Shown here piece by piece: positions 1 to 7,588 of a DNA stretch of 40,345 nt; the first letter of the stretch is position 1, and every line of letters starts with the position of its first letter. Under the pieces are notes generated by a model. It did not search any database. It saw nothing but the letters and a program-made list of their open reading frames with translations, and had not been told where the DNA came from. The stretch comes from an uncultured Alphaproteobacteria bacterium (GTDB lineage: Bacteria; Pseudomonadota; Alphaproteobacteria; Rhizobiales; Aestuariivirgaceae). The stretch lies in assembly GCA_937870685.1 (NCBI GenBank), contig CALMZX010000149.1:1-40345 (forward strand), read 5' to 3'. Position numbers and translations under genes: made by a program.

Positions 1-97
1 GCAGCACCAGCAGGAGGCCCATGACATAAACCACGCGCAGCAGCTTCTTCTGACCGGCCGTGGGCACATAGGTTTCAGGGGTGTTGTCGTTGGTCAT
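1..97 (-). CDS. N-terminus of a small membrane protein (partial; DUF6476-like?)
   Basis: Only the first 32 codons are inside the window; the gene runs off the left edge. The reading is MTNDNTPETYVPTAGQKKLL followed by a strongly hydrophobic stretch (VVYVMGLLLVL), so it begins with a short polar cytoplasmic segment and then a transmembrane helix. Small single-helix proteins of the DUF6476 type are commonly found beside rluD and rpoH in alphaproteobacteria, which is why I suggest that family, but 32 residues are too few to prove it. Confidence 0.6.
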   Translation of the reverse strand, partial: MTNDNTPETYVPTAGQKKLLRVVYVMGLLLVL

Positions 98-126
98 GGG
101 ACTCGTTCATCCGCGTTGCTGTCGGC

Positions 127-816
127 TTATTGCGAAGCAGACGGCGGTTGTCGAGTGGCTTTGCGGGGCCGTGTCACTGCCACCATCACCAGAAGCGGCA
201 AGCCCCAGGCCATCCAGGCGTCACAGGCATAGAAGACCTTGAAACCGCCACGCCAGCCGAAAATGGCCCAGAGAGCAAGATAGATGCGGAAGAACATGGC
301 ACCCGAGGTGACGGCGGCCATCAGCAACATGGCGCGGCGATGGGCGTCGGCGTTGCCGCGGCGAATGTTCCAGATGCCAGCGGCGCAGAGTGCCATCCAC
401 ACCAGGCCCTGGGTGACGAAGCCGGCGGCGGACATCACCGTCACTGGCGCCTCCAGAGCAACAGGCACCGCGGTCACACCGGCCAAGGCCACATCAACCG
501 CCGTGATGCGCCCCATCCACCTGTGCCATCGCGTGCCGCGCAACAGCATTGCCGCCGGAACCAGCAGCAGCGCCAGGCCGCCGGTTACCATGTGGACCGG
601 GAATACCAGCGGCAGCAGTTCCAACTTGATGGCCAGCGCGTCCGGAAACGCGTCATTGTTCCAGCTTTCCGAAACGGCCCGGAGTGCCGTATAGACGGCG
701 AAGACGGCAATCGGGGCAACCACGGCAATGCTGAGGGAACGCCGAATTGCCTCATTTGCCGGCCAAGCCTGCGCGTCACGGAGGAACCCATGTTTGCGAA
801 ACAGCATTTCTTGCAT
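127..816 (-). CDS. DUF2306-type predicted membrane protein
   Basis: A 229-residue polytopic membrane protein with about six hydrophobic segments. Features resembling DUF2306 (COG5395) are the PVHMVTGGLALLLVP segment, the RGTRWHRWMGRI turn (a His/Arg motif between helices) and the ADAHRRAMLLM segment, which in this family precede and follow transmembrane helices. No catalytic function is known for the family. The predicted start overlaps the divergent secreted-protein gene by 27 bp. No better start was found, but the first 20 or so codons may not be translated. The C-terminus is a polar Arg/Gln/Ser tail. Confidence 0.8.
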   Translation of the reverse strand: MQEMLFRKHGFLRDAQAWPANEAIRRSLSIAVVAPIAVFAVYTALRAVSESWNNDAFPDALAIKLELLPLVFPVHMVTGGLALLLVPAAMLLRGTRWHRWMGRITAVDVALAGVTAVPVALEAPVTVMSAAGFVTQGLVWMALCAAGIWNIRRGNADAHRRAMLLMAAVTSGAMFFRIYLALWAIFGWRGGFKVFYACDAWMAWGLPLLVMVAVTRPRKATRQPPSASQ

Positions 817-1266
817 CTTACCCTGCTTGGCTCCCTGGGCCTAGCGGCCTTGTGCGGCAGCCTGCCAGCTCGGGCCGTAGTTGTGTCGCCGTTCTTCGGG
901 CACTGGACGGTGAGCGAGGAGAACCCGGCGTTCAGCAAGAAGGGCATTCTCTACAAATCCATTGATGTCGCTCCCTGCGGCAAGGATTTCTGCGGCGTCA
1001 GCGTGGCCGATGACGGAACCTGTGGCCCGACCCTGTTCCGTTTTCTCACGGCCCATGCCAACGACGAAGAGCTGAAAGGCCACGGCAAGTGGGGAAACGA
1101 GAAAAAAAAGCTCGTCATTGACTATGTGAAGCCCAGTGATGGACAGCCCTATGTCATGCTCGGCCTTGGTGAGGACGATTTTGACTTCACCGGGCGCGAG
1201 GGCAGCATGCCCACATTCTCCACCGAGTATCACGTGTCCGGCCAAGCCCGTTGCACGGCACAGTGA
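790..1266 (+). CDS. small secreted protein, DUF2147-like
   Basis: A 158-residue protein with a clear Sec signal peptide (hydrophobic core LTLLGSLGLAALCGSLPARA), so it is probably periplasmic. The mature part begins FFGHWTVSEENPAF and contains cysteines (CGKDFCGV, CGPTLF, ARC) that could form disulfides. The pattern of a G-W-wrapped start, a 'CG..FCGV' block and a 'G.W......L.I.YVKP' strand resembles DUF2147 lipocalin-like proteins, though the match is partial. ATG 790 is preceded by a good GGAGG-type ribosome binding site, so the much longer in-frame upstream extension is not used. It ends about 30 bp before the chosen rluD start. Confidence 0.7.
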   Translation: MFAKQHFLHLTLLGSLGLAALCGSLPARAVVVSPFFGHWTVSEENPAFSKKGILYKSIDVAPCGKDFCGVSVADDGTCGPTLFRFLTAHANDEELKGHGKWGNEKKKLVIDYVKPSDGQPYVMLGLGEDDFDFTGREGSMPTFSTEYHVSGQARCTAQ

Positions 1267-1298
1267 TTTCTCAAGGGCGAGATGAACAGCCCGCAGTC

Positions 1299-2279
1299 AT
1301 GGCGGCTGTTGCGGAAGCGGGCGAACGGCTCGACCGCATGCTTGTTGCCGCCTTCCCTGAGATCAGCCGCGCACGCTTCCAGAAGCTGATTGCCGGCGGG
1401 GCCGTGACGGTCGATGGCAAGGTGGCGGATGATGCAGGTGCCAAACTGAAGCCCGGCCAGCACGTGTGCGTGGCCGTGCCGCCGCCCGTTGCGGCGGAGC
1501 CAGCGCCCGAGGACATCGGGCTTGATGTGGTGTTCGAGGACCGGCACGTGATCGTCATCAACAAGCCTGCCGGGCTCGTGGTGCACCCTGCTCCCGGCCA
1601 TGATGGCGGCACGCTGGTCAATGCGCTGCTGGCCCATTGCGGAGAGTCGCTCTCGGGCATCGGCGGCGTCAGGCGGCCGGGCATTGTGCACCGGCTGGAC
1701 AAGGATACCTCCGGACTCCTCGTGGTGGCGAAAAACGACGCGGCCCACCAAGCGCTGTCGGAGCAGTTTGCCGCGCATGGGCGCGATGGACGCTTGCAGC
1801 GGGAATACCTCGCCTTTGTCTGGGGGGTGCCGGAACGCCCGGCCGGCACCATCGCCACCGGTATCGGCCGCAGCACCGCCAACCGGCAGAAGCAGGCGGT
1901 GAGCAACCGGGCCGACGCCCGGGAGGCCATCACCCATTATGATGTGGTGGAACGTTATGGAACGGCGGCCAGCCTCGTCCGCTGCCACCTTGAAACGGGG
2001 CGAACCCACCAGATCCGCGTGCACATGGCGCATACCGGTCATCCGCTTCTGGGGGATTTGGTCTATGGGGCCGGCCACAAGTCGGCGTCCGCGCGCCTGT
2101 CGCCGGACGCGCAACTTGCCCTTAAGACCTTGAAAGGACAGGCCTTGCACGCCGCCGTGCTGGGTTTCGAGCACCCGGCCACAGGCAAGGCGCTGCGCTT
2201 CGAGGCCCCCCTGCCGGACGACCTGTCACATTTACAACAGGAACTGCGGCTTCAATCCGGCACCAGAAACAGTACGTAG
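1299..2279 (+). CDS. rluD: 23S rRNA pseudouridine synthase, RluA/RluD family
   Basis: RluA-family enzyme that isomerises uridines in 23S rRNA to pseudouridine. An N-terminal S4 RNA-binding domain (about residues 8-70, SRARFQKLI...G.V.VDG) is followed by the catalytic domain. The signature HRLDKDTSG carries the catalytic aspartate at about residue 134, and the family blocks INKPAGLVVHPAPGH and THQIRVHMA are present. With ATG 1299 the protein is 326 aa, the usual RluD length. Upstream TTG 1251 and GTG 1263 are in frame but would overlap the preceding gene and add a non-conserved leader. It sits just upstream of rpoH, an arrangement typical of alphaproteobacteria. Confidence 0.92.
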   Translation: MAAVAEAGERLDRMLVAAFPEISRARFQKLIAGGAVTVDGKVADDAGAKLKPGQHVCVAVPPPVAAEPAPEDIGLDVVFEDRHVIVINKPAGLVVHPAPGHDGGTLVNALLAHCGESLSGIGGVRRPGIVHRLDKDTSGLLVVAKNDAAHQALSEQFAAHGRDGRLQREYLAFVWGVPERPAGTIATGIGRSTANRQKQAVSNRADAREAITHYDVVERYGTAASLVRCHLETGRTHQIRVHMAHTGHPLLGDLVYGAGHKSASARLSPDAQLALKTLKGQALHAAVLGFEHPATGKALRFEAPLPDDLSHLQQELRLQSGTRNST

Positions 2280-2382
2280 CAACATTACAAATTGTTACTG
2301 AACCCGTGTCTTTTAAATCCGGCGAAGCTCCCTATATGAGGCCTTACGTCAGGTTTATTGACCAATCGGGGAAAGGGAACCA

Positions 2383-3297
2383 ATGGCCAAGACCGCTTCA
2401 CTTCCGATGATTGCTTCCGGCGAGGGCAGCCTCAGCCGCTATCTTCAGGAGATCCGCCAGTTTCCGATGCTTGCACCGGAGGAAGAATACATGCTGGCCA
2501 AGCGCTACAAGGAGCATGGCGACAGGGACGCGGCGCACCGCATGATCACCAGCCATCTGCGACTCGTGGCCAAGATTGCCATGGGCTACCGCGGCTATGG
2601 CCTGCCGATTGGTGAAGTCATCTCCGAAGGCAACATCGGCCTCATGCAGGCGGTGAAGAAGTTTGAGCCGGACAAGGGCTTCAAGCTCGCCACCTATGCC
2701 ATGTGGTGGATCAAGGCCTCGATCCAGGAGTTCATCCTGCGCTCGTGGTCGCTCGTGAAAATGGGCACCACCGCCAACCAGAAGAAGCTGTTCTTCAACC
2801 TGCGCAAGATCAAGGGCCAGATCCAGGCGCTTGAGGAAGGCGATCTCAAGCCGGAGCAGGTGAAATACATCGCCCACCGGCTGGGCGTGCAGGAAGACGA
2901 GGTCATTTCCATGAACCGCCGCCTCGGTGGTGACACCTCGCTCAACGCGCCACTGCGCGCGGATGGCGAAGGCGACGGCGAATGGCAGGACTGGCTGGTC
3001 GATGATTCCGACACGCAGGAAACCGTTCTCGTGCGCAACGAGGAAAGCGACATGCGCAACGCCTACCTCAAGGAGGCGCTGACCAGGCTCACGGAGCGCG
3101 AACGCCGCGTCATCGAGGCCCGCAAGCTGCAGGACGATCCGGCGACGCTGGATGACCTGTCGCAGGAGTTCGGCGTGTCGCGCGAACGCATCCGCCAGAT
3201 CGAAGTGCGGGCCTTCGAGAAGCTGCAAAAGGCCGTGAAGAACGCAGCCCAGAAAGCGCTGGCACCAAAAACACAGGCGCTGCCCGCCCCGGTGTGA
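2383..3297 (+). CDS. rpoH: RNA polymerase sigma-32 factor RpoH
   Basis: Heat-shock sigma factor of 304 aa. Sigma region 2 (about residues 40-125) contains the LAKRYKEHGD...HLRLVAKIA and core-binding blocks and the -10-recognition segment YAMWWIKASIQEFILRSWSLVK. The RpoH box (QKKLFFNLRKIKGQ), which distinguishes RpoH from RpoD/RpoS, is intact. Region 4 ends in the promoter -35 helix-turn-helix SQEFGVSRERIRQIEVRAFEKL. ATG 2383 has an AAAGGGA ribosome binding site at a good distance. The 100-bp gap upstream is AT-richer than its surroundings and probably holds the promoter. A strong terminator follows the stop codon. Confidence 0.97.
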   Translation: MAKTASLPMIASGEGSLSRYLQEIRQFPMLAPEEEYMLAKRYKEHGDRDAAHRMITSHLRLVAKIAMGYRGYGLPIGEVISEGNIGLMQAVKKFEPDKGFKLATYAMWWIKASIQEFILRSWSLVKMGTTANQKKLFFNLRKIKGQIQALEEGDLKPEQVKYIAHRLGVQEDEVISMNRRLGGDTSLNAPLRADGEGDGEWQDWLVDDSDTQETVLVRNEESDMRNAYLKEALTRLTERERRVIEARKLQDDPATLDDLSQEFGVSRERIRQIEVRAFEKLQKAVKNAAQKALAPKTQALPAPV

Positions 3298-3320
3298 GGC
3301 GAGGCACACTCAGAGAATGC

Positions 3321-3347
3321 AAAGGCCGCCAGAAATGGCGGCCTTTT
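3321..3347 (+). terminator. rho-independent terminator after rpoH
   Basis: A 10-bp perfect stem (aaaggccgcc / ggcggccttt) with a 6-nt loop, followed by a short T run, lies 24 bp after the rpoH stop codon. It is nearly symmetrical and could also act on the opposite strand, but the minus-strand gene that follows (3431-4042) ends before reaching it. Confidence 0.85.
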
Positions 3348-3430
3348 CCATGGGCGATGAGGTATCAAAAAACGCGGAGCAACATGAACTGTCGACGAAA
3401 TTCTGGTTGAACCCGCCGTCAATGCTTCCC

Positions 3431-4042
3431 CTATTTTCCCGAACTTGAAACTGTCATTTCATGTACCAATCCAGCCCGTGAGAAATCCATCTGGACTATG
3501 ACCTGTGTTGGCAGGTCAGTGATCGAGAAAATCCAAATATCTTCCCGTATTTGCAAGTCATCCCACTTCGCTACCTCTGCAGCCCATTCCGGACCCGAGG
3601 CGCTTGTCAATATTGTCATTGTCGTCCGTGCCACTGCATGCGTAGGATTGGTGTCAGGTGGAAAGACCTGATCGTCCAACTGCACAAAAAAACCTTGGCA
3701 CGCAAACCATTGCAGAGTGGAACGGAACCCACCTTTCTCAAATTGTCCCGAAACTATGTCCATTAGCGCTAGCCGCGAACTCTTGGCCTTCGCAACTTGT
3801 GAAAATATCGGGTCCATGGGCCTGCGGTTTTCTGGCGAGCATTCTTCAGTGCGACGATAGTTGCCATCGCCACCCGCAAGCCTGCAATCCCAGGTCTGCC
3901 CGTCCGCGACAACTTCGCACTTGCCTTCAAGCCTTGCGTTGGTGGCCTCGGCCAAGACCGCTGTGTCAGCTGGCAGAAGAAACAAAGTGGTCAACAGCAG
4001 CAAGGCAGCCTTGTTCAGCTGAGAAAACCCAAATCCTGGCAT
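3431..4042 (-). CDS. secreted protein of unknown function
   Basis: A 203-residue orphan with an N-terminal signal peptide (LNKAALLLLTTLFLLPADTAVLA), so it is probably exported. ATG 4042 is chosen over the upstream in-frame ATG 4081 because it has a GGAG ribosome binding site and puts the hydrophobic core at a normal signal-peptide position. The mature part has cysteine pairs (GKCEVV...TWDCRL, EECSPEN, FACQGFF), suggesting disulfides. No family was recognised. Its base composition is clearly more AT-rich than rpoH next door, so it may have been acquired. Confidence 0.65.
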   Translation of the reverse strand: MPGFGFSQLNKAALLLLTTLFLLPADTAVLAEATNARLEGKCEVVADGQTWDCRLAGGDGNYRRTEECSPENRRPMDPIFSQVAKAKSSRLALMDIVSGQFEKGGFRSTLQWFACQGFFVQLDDQVFPPDTNPTHAVARTTMTILTSASGPEWAAEVAKWDDLQIREDIWIFSITDLPTQVIVQMDFSRAGLVHEMTVSSSGK

Positions 4043-4166
4043 CAAATGCTCCGTCCAAAACCCAAGCGAACTTCTCCCCAAGTTGCCACTTGGGGGGATA
4101 CCGGTTCTCTCCGTTTGACTTTCTTCAAGCGGCCATTTTCCTGATCGAGACCGGGGGCACTGGCCA

Positions 4167-4565
4167 TCAAAGCCACTTCTCCGTGCGTAGTGCCTCGACC
4201 CTGTTGAACTCGCGCAGGTTTCCGGTCGCGAGAACGAGTCCGCGTGCCCGGGCGGTGGCGGCGATCATGAGGTCATAGGCGCCGATAACACGCCCCTGGC
4301 GTTCCAGCTTGGCGCGGATGTTGCCAGCGTGTCGCGCGGCATTGCTGTCAAAAGCAATGATCTCGACACGGCTGGCAAAATCCTCGACGATGGCAATGCA
4401 CCGCCGCGGATCGTCATATCCTTCCGCCCCGAAGTAGAGTTCGAACAGGGTGACATCGCTGATGGCCATGCGGCCATCATAGGCCGTCAGCCGTTCAAGC
4501 AACACCCTGCTCCGCTTCTTGAGGGCGTGAATGCAGACGTCGGTATCCAGCAGGTGGCTGATCAC
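4167..4565 (-). CDS. vapC: VapC-type PIN-domain ribonuclease toxin
   Basis: A 132-residue PIN-domain protein, the toxin of a type II toxin-antitoxin pair; VapC toxins cleave tRNA or rRNA with a metal-bound acidic centre. Acidic residues are in the expected places: D7 (LLDTDVCIHAL), E42 (LFELYFGAE) and D98 (GAYDLMIAATA). The C-terminal TGNLREFNRV block matches the T-x-N-x-R-x-F motif of the FitB/VapC group. The start codon is GTG at 4565, three bases after the antitoxin stop codon, so the two are translationally linked. Confidence 0.9.
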   Translation of the reverse strand: MISHLLDTDVCIHALKKRSRVLLERLTAYDGRMAISDVTLFELYFGAEGYDDPRRCIAIVEDFASRVEIIAFDSNAARHAGNIRAKLERQGRVIGAYDLMIAATARARGLVLATGNLREFNRVEALRTEKWL

Positions 4566-4568
4566 GGC

Positions 4569-4796
4569 TCAGCCTTTGCGGGACTGCGGGGCGGGCTGTT
4601 TCCGGTCCGCCATGAAATCCGCATCAATGCCCGGAGTGGAGTAGAACTGCGCCCATCCCTGGCCCGCGGGCACCAGCAAGCGTGCCGTACCCTGGCGAAT
4701 GACCTCCACGCGCGTCACGTGTTCAGGCAGCGCGACGGGCTTGGGCAGGCGCACCGCCTGACTCTTGTTCGATCTGAAAACAGAGGATTGCGTCAT
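4569..4796 (-). CDS. vapB: VapB-type antitoxin (SpoVT/AbrB fold)
   Basis: A 75-residue partner of the downstream PIN toxin. The N-terminal MTQSSVFRSNKSQAVRLPK is the classic swapped-hairpin AbrB/VapB DNA-binding start (S-N-x-S-Q-A-V-R-L-P), and the C-terminal half (about residues 40-75) should wrap the toxin. ATG 4796 is selected because the conserved domain begins exactly there; the in-frame extension upstream would run through hutD on the other strand. An inverted repeat lies 8 bp upstream of the start, fitting autorepression by the VapBC complex. Confidence 0.88.
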   Translation of the reverse strand: MTQSSVFRSNKSQAVRLPKPVALPEHVTRVEVIRQGTARLLVPAGQGWAQFYSTPGIDADFMADRKQPAPQSRKG

Positions 4797-4804
4797 GATC
4801 CACG

Positions 4805-4823
4805 TATATCCCTTGGGGATATA
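4805..4823. promoter_or_regulatory. candidate VapBC operator (inverted repeat)
   Basis: Perfect 8-bp arms tatatccc / gggatata around a 3-bp spacer, immediately upstream of vapB on the minus strand and 38 bp before hutD on the plus strand. VapB antitoxins bind such palindromes in their own promoters, so this is the natural candidate site. That assignment is inference from position and symmetry. Confidence 0.6.
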
Positions 4824-4860
4824 TCTGTCAAACCGCTCCCGGCTCTGGCATCCTGCCGCC

Positions 4861-5427
4861 ATGCACATCATCCGCCGCTCCGCCTTCACCACCGTGCCAT
4901 GGAAGAATGGCGGGGGGATCACGCATGAGGTGGCGAAGGCCGAGGGTGATGGCCGCCTGTTGTGGCGGTTGAGCCTGGCCGAGGTGGCGAGCGATGGGCC
5001 GTTCTCCTTGTTCCCGGGACTGGCGCGCATCCTCACGGTGATTGAGGGCGCAGGCATGGACCTGCTCTCGACTGCGGGTAAGGTGGTGCATCCGCTGCCG
5101 CCGCTTGTTCCGGTTCACTTCACCGGCGATGAGTTGTTGACGGGCCGGTTGCGCGCGGGGCCATGCCTTGATTTCAACCTGATCTACGATCCGCAGCGTT
5201 TTGATGCGTCGGCGGAGGTGGTTTCAGGGGAGCGGAGCATGCAGCGCCAGAGCGGCACCGTCATCGATGGCCTTCTCTGCCTCGCAGGCACGGTCCAGTG
5301 TGGAGAGCATGTTCTTGATCGACATGATTTTGCGTTTTTGGAGGATGGGGAGGACGTGAAGACCGTCGGCGGCCATGCACATGCACTCAGACTCTCTCTG
5401 GGCGCGTGGGCGTGTGACCCCCACTGA
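4861..5427 (+). CDS. hutD: HutD/Ves family cupin-like protein
   Basis: A 188-residue HutD (Ves) family protein. The N-terminal signature TTVPWKNGGGITHEVAKAEG and the WRLSLAEVASDGPFSLFPG and R.LTVIEGAGM blocks are typical of this bicupin family, as is a central FTGDE segment followed by DFNLIYDP. HutD is proposed to modulate histidine utilisation, but no other hut gene is nearby, so here it is a stand-alone copy. ATG 4861 is chosen because the family begins at this point; the upstream extension would cross the vapB promoter. It is divergent from vapBC. Confidence 0.88.
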   Translation: MHIIRRSAFTTVPWKNGGGITHEVAKAEGDGRLLWRLSLAEVASDGPFSLFPGLARILTVIEGAGMDLLSTAGKVVHPLPPLVPVHFTGDELLTGRLRAGPCLDFNLIYDPQRFDASAEVVSGERSMQRQSGTVIDGLLCLAGTVQCGEHVLDRHDFAFLEDGEDVKTVGGHAHALRLSLGAWACDPH

Positions 5428-5446
5428 CGAGAACCAAATCTATCTC

Positions 5447-5533
5447 CGTCACCCCGGCGCAGGCCGGGGCAAGGCTCGATCTTCGCGCCCGCGGCTGACG
5501 CAAAGCCCTGTCCCGACCTGCGCCGGGATGACG
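5447..5533. repeat. REP-like palindromic repeat, copy 1
   Basis: An 87-bp element whose ends, cgtcaccccggcgcagg and cctgcgccgggatgacg, are inverted repeats of one another (16 of 17 positions). A second copy of the same family lies at 10840-10925. Repeats with these ends are widespread between genes in alphaproteobacteria. It occupies the space between the convergent hutD and rplI. Confidence 0.8.
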
Positions 5534-5570
5534 ATACCTCGATTGTCTCAGGTGGAGCCGATCGTCACAC

Positions 5571-5602
5571 AAAAAAAACCCCGCCATCGCTGGCGGGGTT
5601 TC
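5571..5602 (-). terminator. terminator of the rpsF-rpsR-rplI operon
   Basis: Read on the minus strand: an aaccccgcca / tggcgggg stem with a 4-nt loop followed by eight T residues. It lies about 20 bp after the rplI stop codon, so it is a strong rho-independent terminator for the ribosomal protein operon. Confidence 0.9.
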
Positions 5603-5623
5603 GGATTTGTCGTTGAACCGAAA

Positions 5624-6205
5624 TCAGCCCTTGGCTTCTTCGGCGATGCGCTCGGCTTCCGCTTCCTCGAAGAGGGCGGCGGCGGCGGCGCGGACTTCGT
5701 CGCGATCAGCGGCGTTGCCGGTGAGCACTTCACCGCGGGCCTGGGCAGCGGCTTCGTCTTCCGAGCGGGCGACGTTCACCGTCACCTTCACGGTCACTTC
5801 CGGATGCAGCGAGACATCAACCGAGTGCAGGCCGATGGTCTTGATCGGATGCACCAGTTCGACGTGGTTGCGGTGCACGGCAATGCCGGTTGCGGCAGCG
5901 GCGGCATCAGCAATGTCACGGGGCGAAACGGAGCCATAGAGGTGGCCCGATTCACCCGCCTGGCGGATGATGATGAAGGCCTTGCCGTCGAGCTTCTTGG
6001 CGTCCACTTCCGACTTGCCGCGGGCTTCGACGTTGCGGGCTTCGAGTTCCGCACGGCGGGTTTCGAACTTGGCCTTGTTGGCGTCGTTGGCGCGCAGCGC
6101 CTTGCCGCGCGGCAGCAGGAAGTTACGGGCGTAACCTTCCTTCACCTTCACGACTTCGCCCATGTGGCCGAGCTTGGAAACGCGTTCGAGGAGAATGACT
6201 TCCAT
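5624..6205 (-). CDS. rplI: 50S ribosomal protein L9
   Basis: A 193-residue L9. The N-terminal rRNA-binding domain is unmistakable ([36 protein letters not shown]), followed by the long connecting helix (about residues 45-75) and the C-terminal domain with [15 protein letters not shown]. The acidic/Ala-rich C-terminal extension (after about residue 150, ending [13 protein letters not shown]) is typical of the longer alphaproteobacterial L9. The ribosome binding site AAGGAG precedes ATG 6205. It is the last gene of the operon, 12 bp after rpsR. Confidence 0.98.
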   Translation of the reverse strand: MEVILLERVSKLGHMGEVVKVKEGYARNFLLPRGKALRANDANKAKFETRRAELEARNVEARGKSEVDAKKLDGKAFIIIRQAGESGHLYGSVSPRDIADAAAAATGIAVHRNHVELVHPIKTIGLHSVDVSLHPEVTVKVTVNVARSEDEAAAQARGEVLTGNAADRDEVRAAAAALFEEAEAERIAEEAKG

Positions 6206-6217
6206 GTGCGTTACTCC

Positions 6218-6457
6218 TTAACCGATCACATACGGCAAGAGGCCGAGGAAGCGGGCGCGCTTGATGGCGCGGGCCAGTTCACGCTGCTTCTTGGTGGACA
6301 CGGCCGAGATGCGGGCCGGAACGATCTTGCCGCGCTCGGAAATGTAGCGCTGCAGCAGACGCACGTCCTTGTAGTCGATCTTGGGCGCGTTGGCGCCGGT
6401 GAAGGGGCACGACTTCCGGCGGCGGAAGAAGGGCCGGCGGGCTTGTGGTTCAGCCAT
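6218..6457 (-). CDS. rpsR: 30S ribosomal protein S18
   Basis: A 79-residue S18 with the conserved [15 protein letters not shown] start, the [24 protein letters not shown] core and the [20 protein letters not shown] end. S18 pairs with S6 on the platform of the 30S subunit. Its start overlaps the rpsF stop codon by one base, so translation is coupled. Confidence 0.98.
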   Translation of the reverse strand: MAEPQARRPFFRRRKSCPFTGANAPKIDYKDVRLLQRYISERGKIVPARISAVSTKKQRELARAIKRARFLGLLPYVIG

Positions 6458-6825
6458 CAGTTGAACTCCTCTGTTTCTTCGCCATCCTCACGGCGGCGGT
6501 CTTCGCGGCGGCGCATCTGGGCGGACGGACCCGCTTCCAGTTCTTCCACGGCCACGGTCATGAAGCGGATCACGTCTTCGGAGATGGACATCTGGCGTTC
6601 CATTTCCTTCACCGCCGGAGCGGGCGAAGCGATGTTCATCAGCGTGAAGTGCGCCTTGCGGTTCTTCTTGATGCGATAGGTGAGGGACTTGATGCCCCAG
6701 CTTTCCACCTTCTCGACCTTGCCACCACCGGCGGTGATGACACCCTTGTACTGCTCCACCAGCGCTTCGACCTGCGCGGGTGTTGCGTCCTGGCGAACCA
6801 GGAACACATGTTCGTAGAGACCCAT
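6457..6825 (-). CDS. rpsF: 30S ribosomal protein S6
   Basis: A 122-residue S6, first gene of the operon. Family blocks are [20 protein letters not shown], the [22 protein letters not shown] strand-turn-strand and the [14 protein letters not shown] segment. The charged C-terminal tail ([16 protein letters not shown]) is common in proteobacterial S6. An AAAGGG ribosome binding site precedes ATG 6825. The leader contains a hairpin that could be a binding site for the S6:S18 complex. Confidence 0.98.
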   Translation of the reverse strand: MGLYEHVFLVRQDATPAQVEALVEQYKGVITAGGGKVEKVESWGIKSLTYRIKKNRKAHFTLMNIASPAPAVKEMERQMSISEDVIRFMTVAVEELEAGPSAQMRRREDRRREDGEETEEFN

Positions 6826-6873
6826 GGGTACCCTTTCGTTTTCCTGTCCTCAAAAGCACCGGCGCAAAGCCTC

Positions 6874-6896
6874 CTTCAACCGGGAAAGGGTTGAAG
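6874..6896 (-). promoter_or_regulatory. hairpin in the rpsF leader (possible S6:S18 autoregulatory site)
   Basis: Perfect 8-bp arms (cttcaacc / ggttgaag) with a 7-nt loop lie about 50 nt upstream of rpsF in the transcribed leader; the loop and 3' arm contain a CCGG. In several bacteria the S6:S18 dimer represses its own operon by binding a leader hairpin with an exposed CCG. The hairpin is visible in the sequence; the regulatory role is inference. Confidence 0.35.
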
Positions 6897-7105
6897 ACCG
6901 TTCTGAAGAGAGCGGAGACACGGGAAACCGGGTTCTTGCGAACCCTAACCCACTGATTTTTCAGTAGGTCTTTCCGTTCAGCCACCAGCCTTGTGCTTCG
7001 GACAACGGGCTTATGGCGGAAAGGCCGGGGGAAAGCAAGTGCACTGCGGCATGCTACACTTTGGCGGTTGACCGCCCCCTCCCCCGCCCCTTAACCGTAA
7101 CAGCC

Positions 7106-7507
7106 ATGGTCATGACTCGTCCGTCAGGCATGGAAGTGTTCCGCCGCATGGCGCGCATCGTCACGGTTCTCGTGGCGGTGGCCTGGCTCTTGCCTGCCCT
7201 GTTGACCATCCTGCCCTCGCCCGCGTCGGCGGCCGAGCAGGCGCTCTACGCCGAGGTCATGAAGAGCCGCTGCCTCGACATGGACAATGACGGCCTGCCG
7301 GATGGTGGCGCAAAAGACCATGACTGCAATGACTGCTGCGTGATGTGCGCCGCGCCGCAATCGGGCACCATGCGGGTGCCGGTTCTTGTGCCCATCCTCT
7401 TTGCACCGCGACCGGGGGTCGCCGCAATCGAACCAGAACTCGTCTTGGCCCTGCCGGCATCCGAAGCGGTGTTCCGGCCCGTCTCGCTACGCGGCCCTCC
7501 AGCCTGA
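7106..7507 (+). CDS. DUF2946-like Cys/His-containing membrane-anchored or secreted protein
   Basis: First gene of the copper-related operon, 133 aa from ATG 7106. A hydrophobic N-terminal segment (VTVLVAVAWLLPALLTILPSPASA) works as a signal peptide or anchor. Then comes an acidic segment (CLDMDNDGLPD) and a dense metal-ligand cluster, KDHDCNDCCVMCA. It resembles the short DUF2946 proteins found with PepSY and copper chaperone genes, but the match is by layout rather than strong similarity. The start is uncertain: ATG 7106, 7112 and 7130 are in frame and none has a strong ribosome binding site. Confidence 0.6.
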   Translation: MVMTRPSGMEVFRRMARIVTVLVAVAWLLPALLTILPSPASAAEQALYAEVMKSRCLDMDNDGLPDGGAKDHDCNDCCVMCAAPQSGTMRVPVLVPILFAPRPGVAAIEPELVLALPASEAVFRPVSLRGPPA

Positions 7508-7588
7508 TCCTCTGAACTGACCAGCCGTTGCCCGTCCATGCGCAGGCGCAGGCGGGCGTCAATCGCCTCTCTTTCAAGGATCACTTCC

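Noticed and set aside
130-1266. A 378-aa plus-strand frame covering the DUF2306 gene and the secreted protein
   Set aside because: Only its last 158 codons, from ATG 790 with a ribosome binding site and signal peptide, are credible; the first part is Arg/His-rich antisense sequence of the DUF2306 gene.
5375-6679. A 434-aa plus-strand frame over rplI and rpsR
   Set aside because: It is antisense to two certain ribosomal protein genes, has no family resemblance and owes its length to high GC content.
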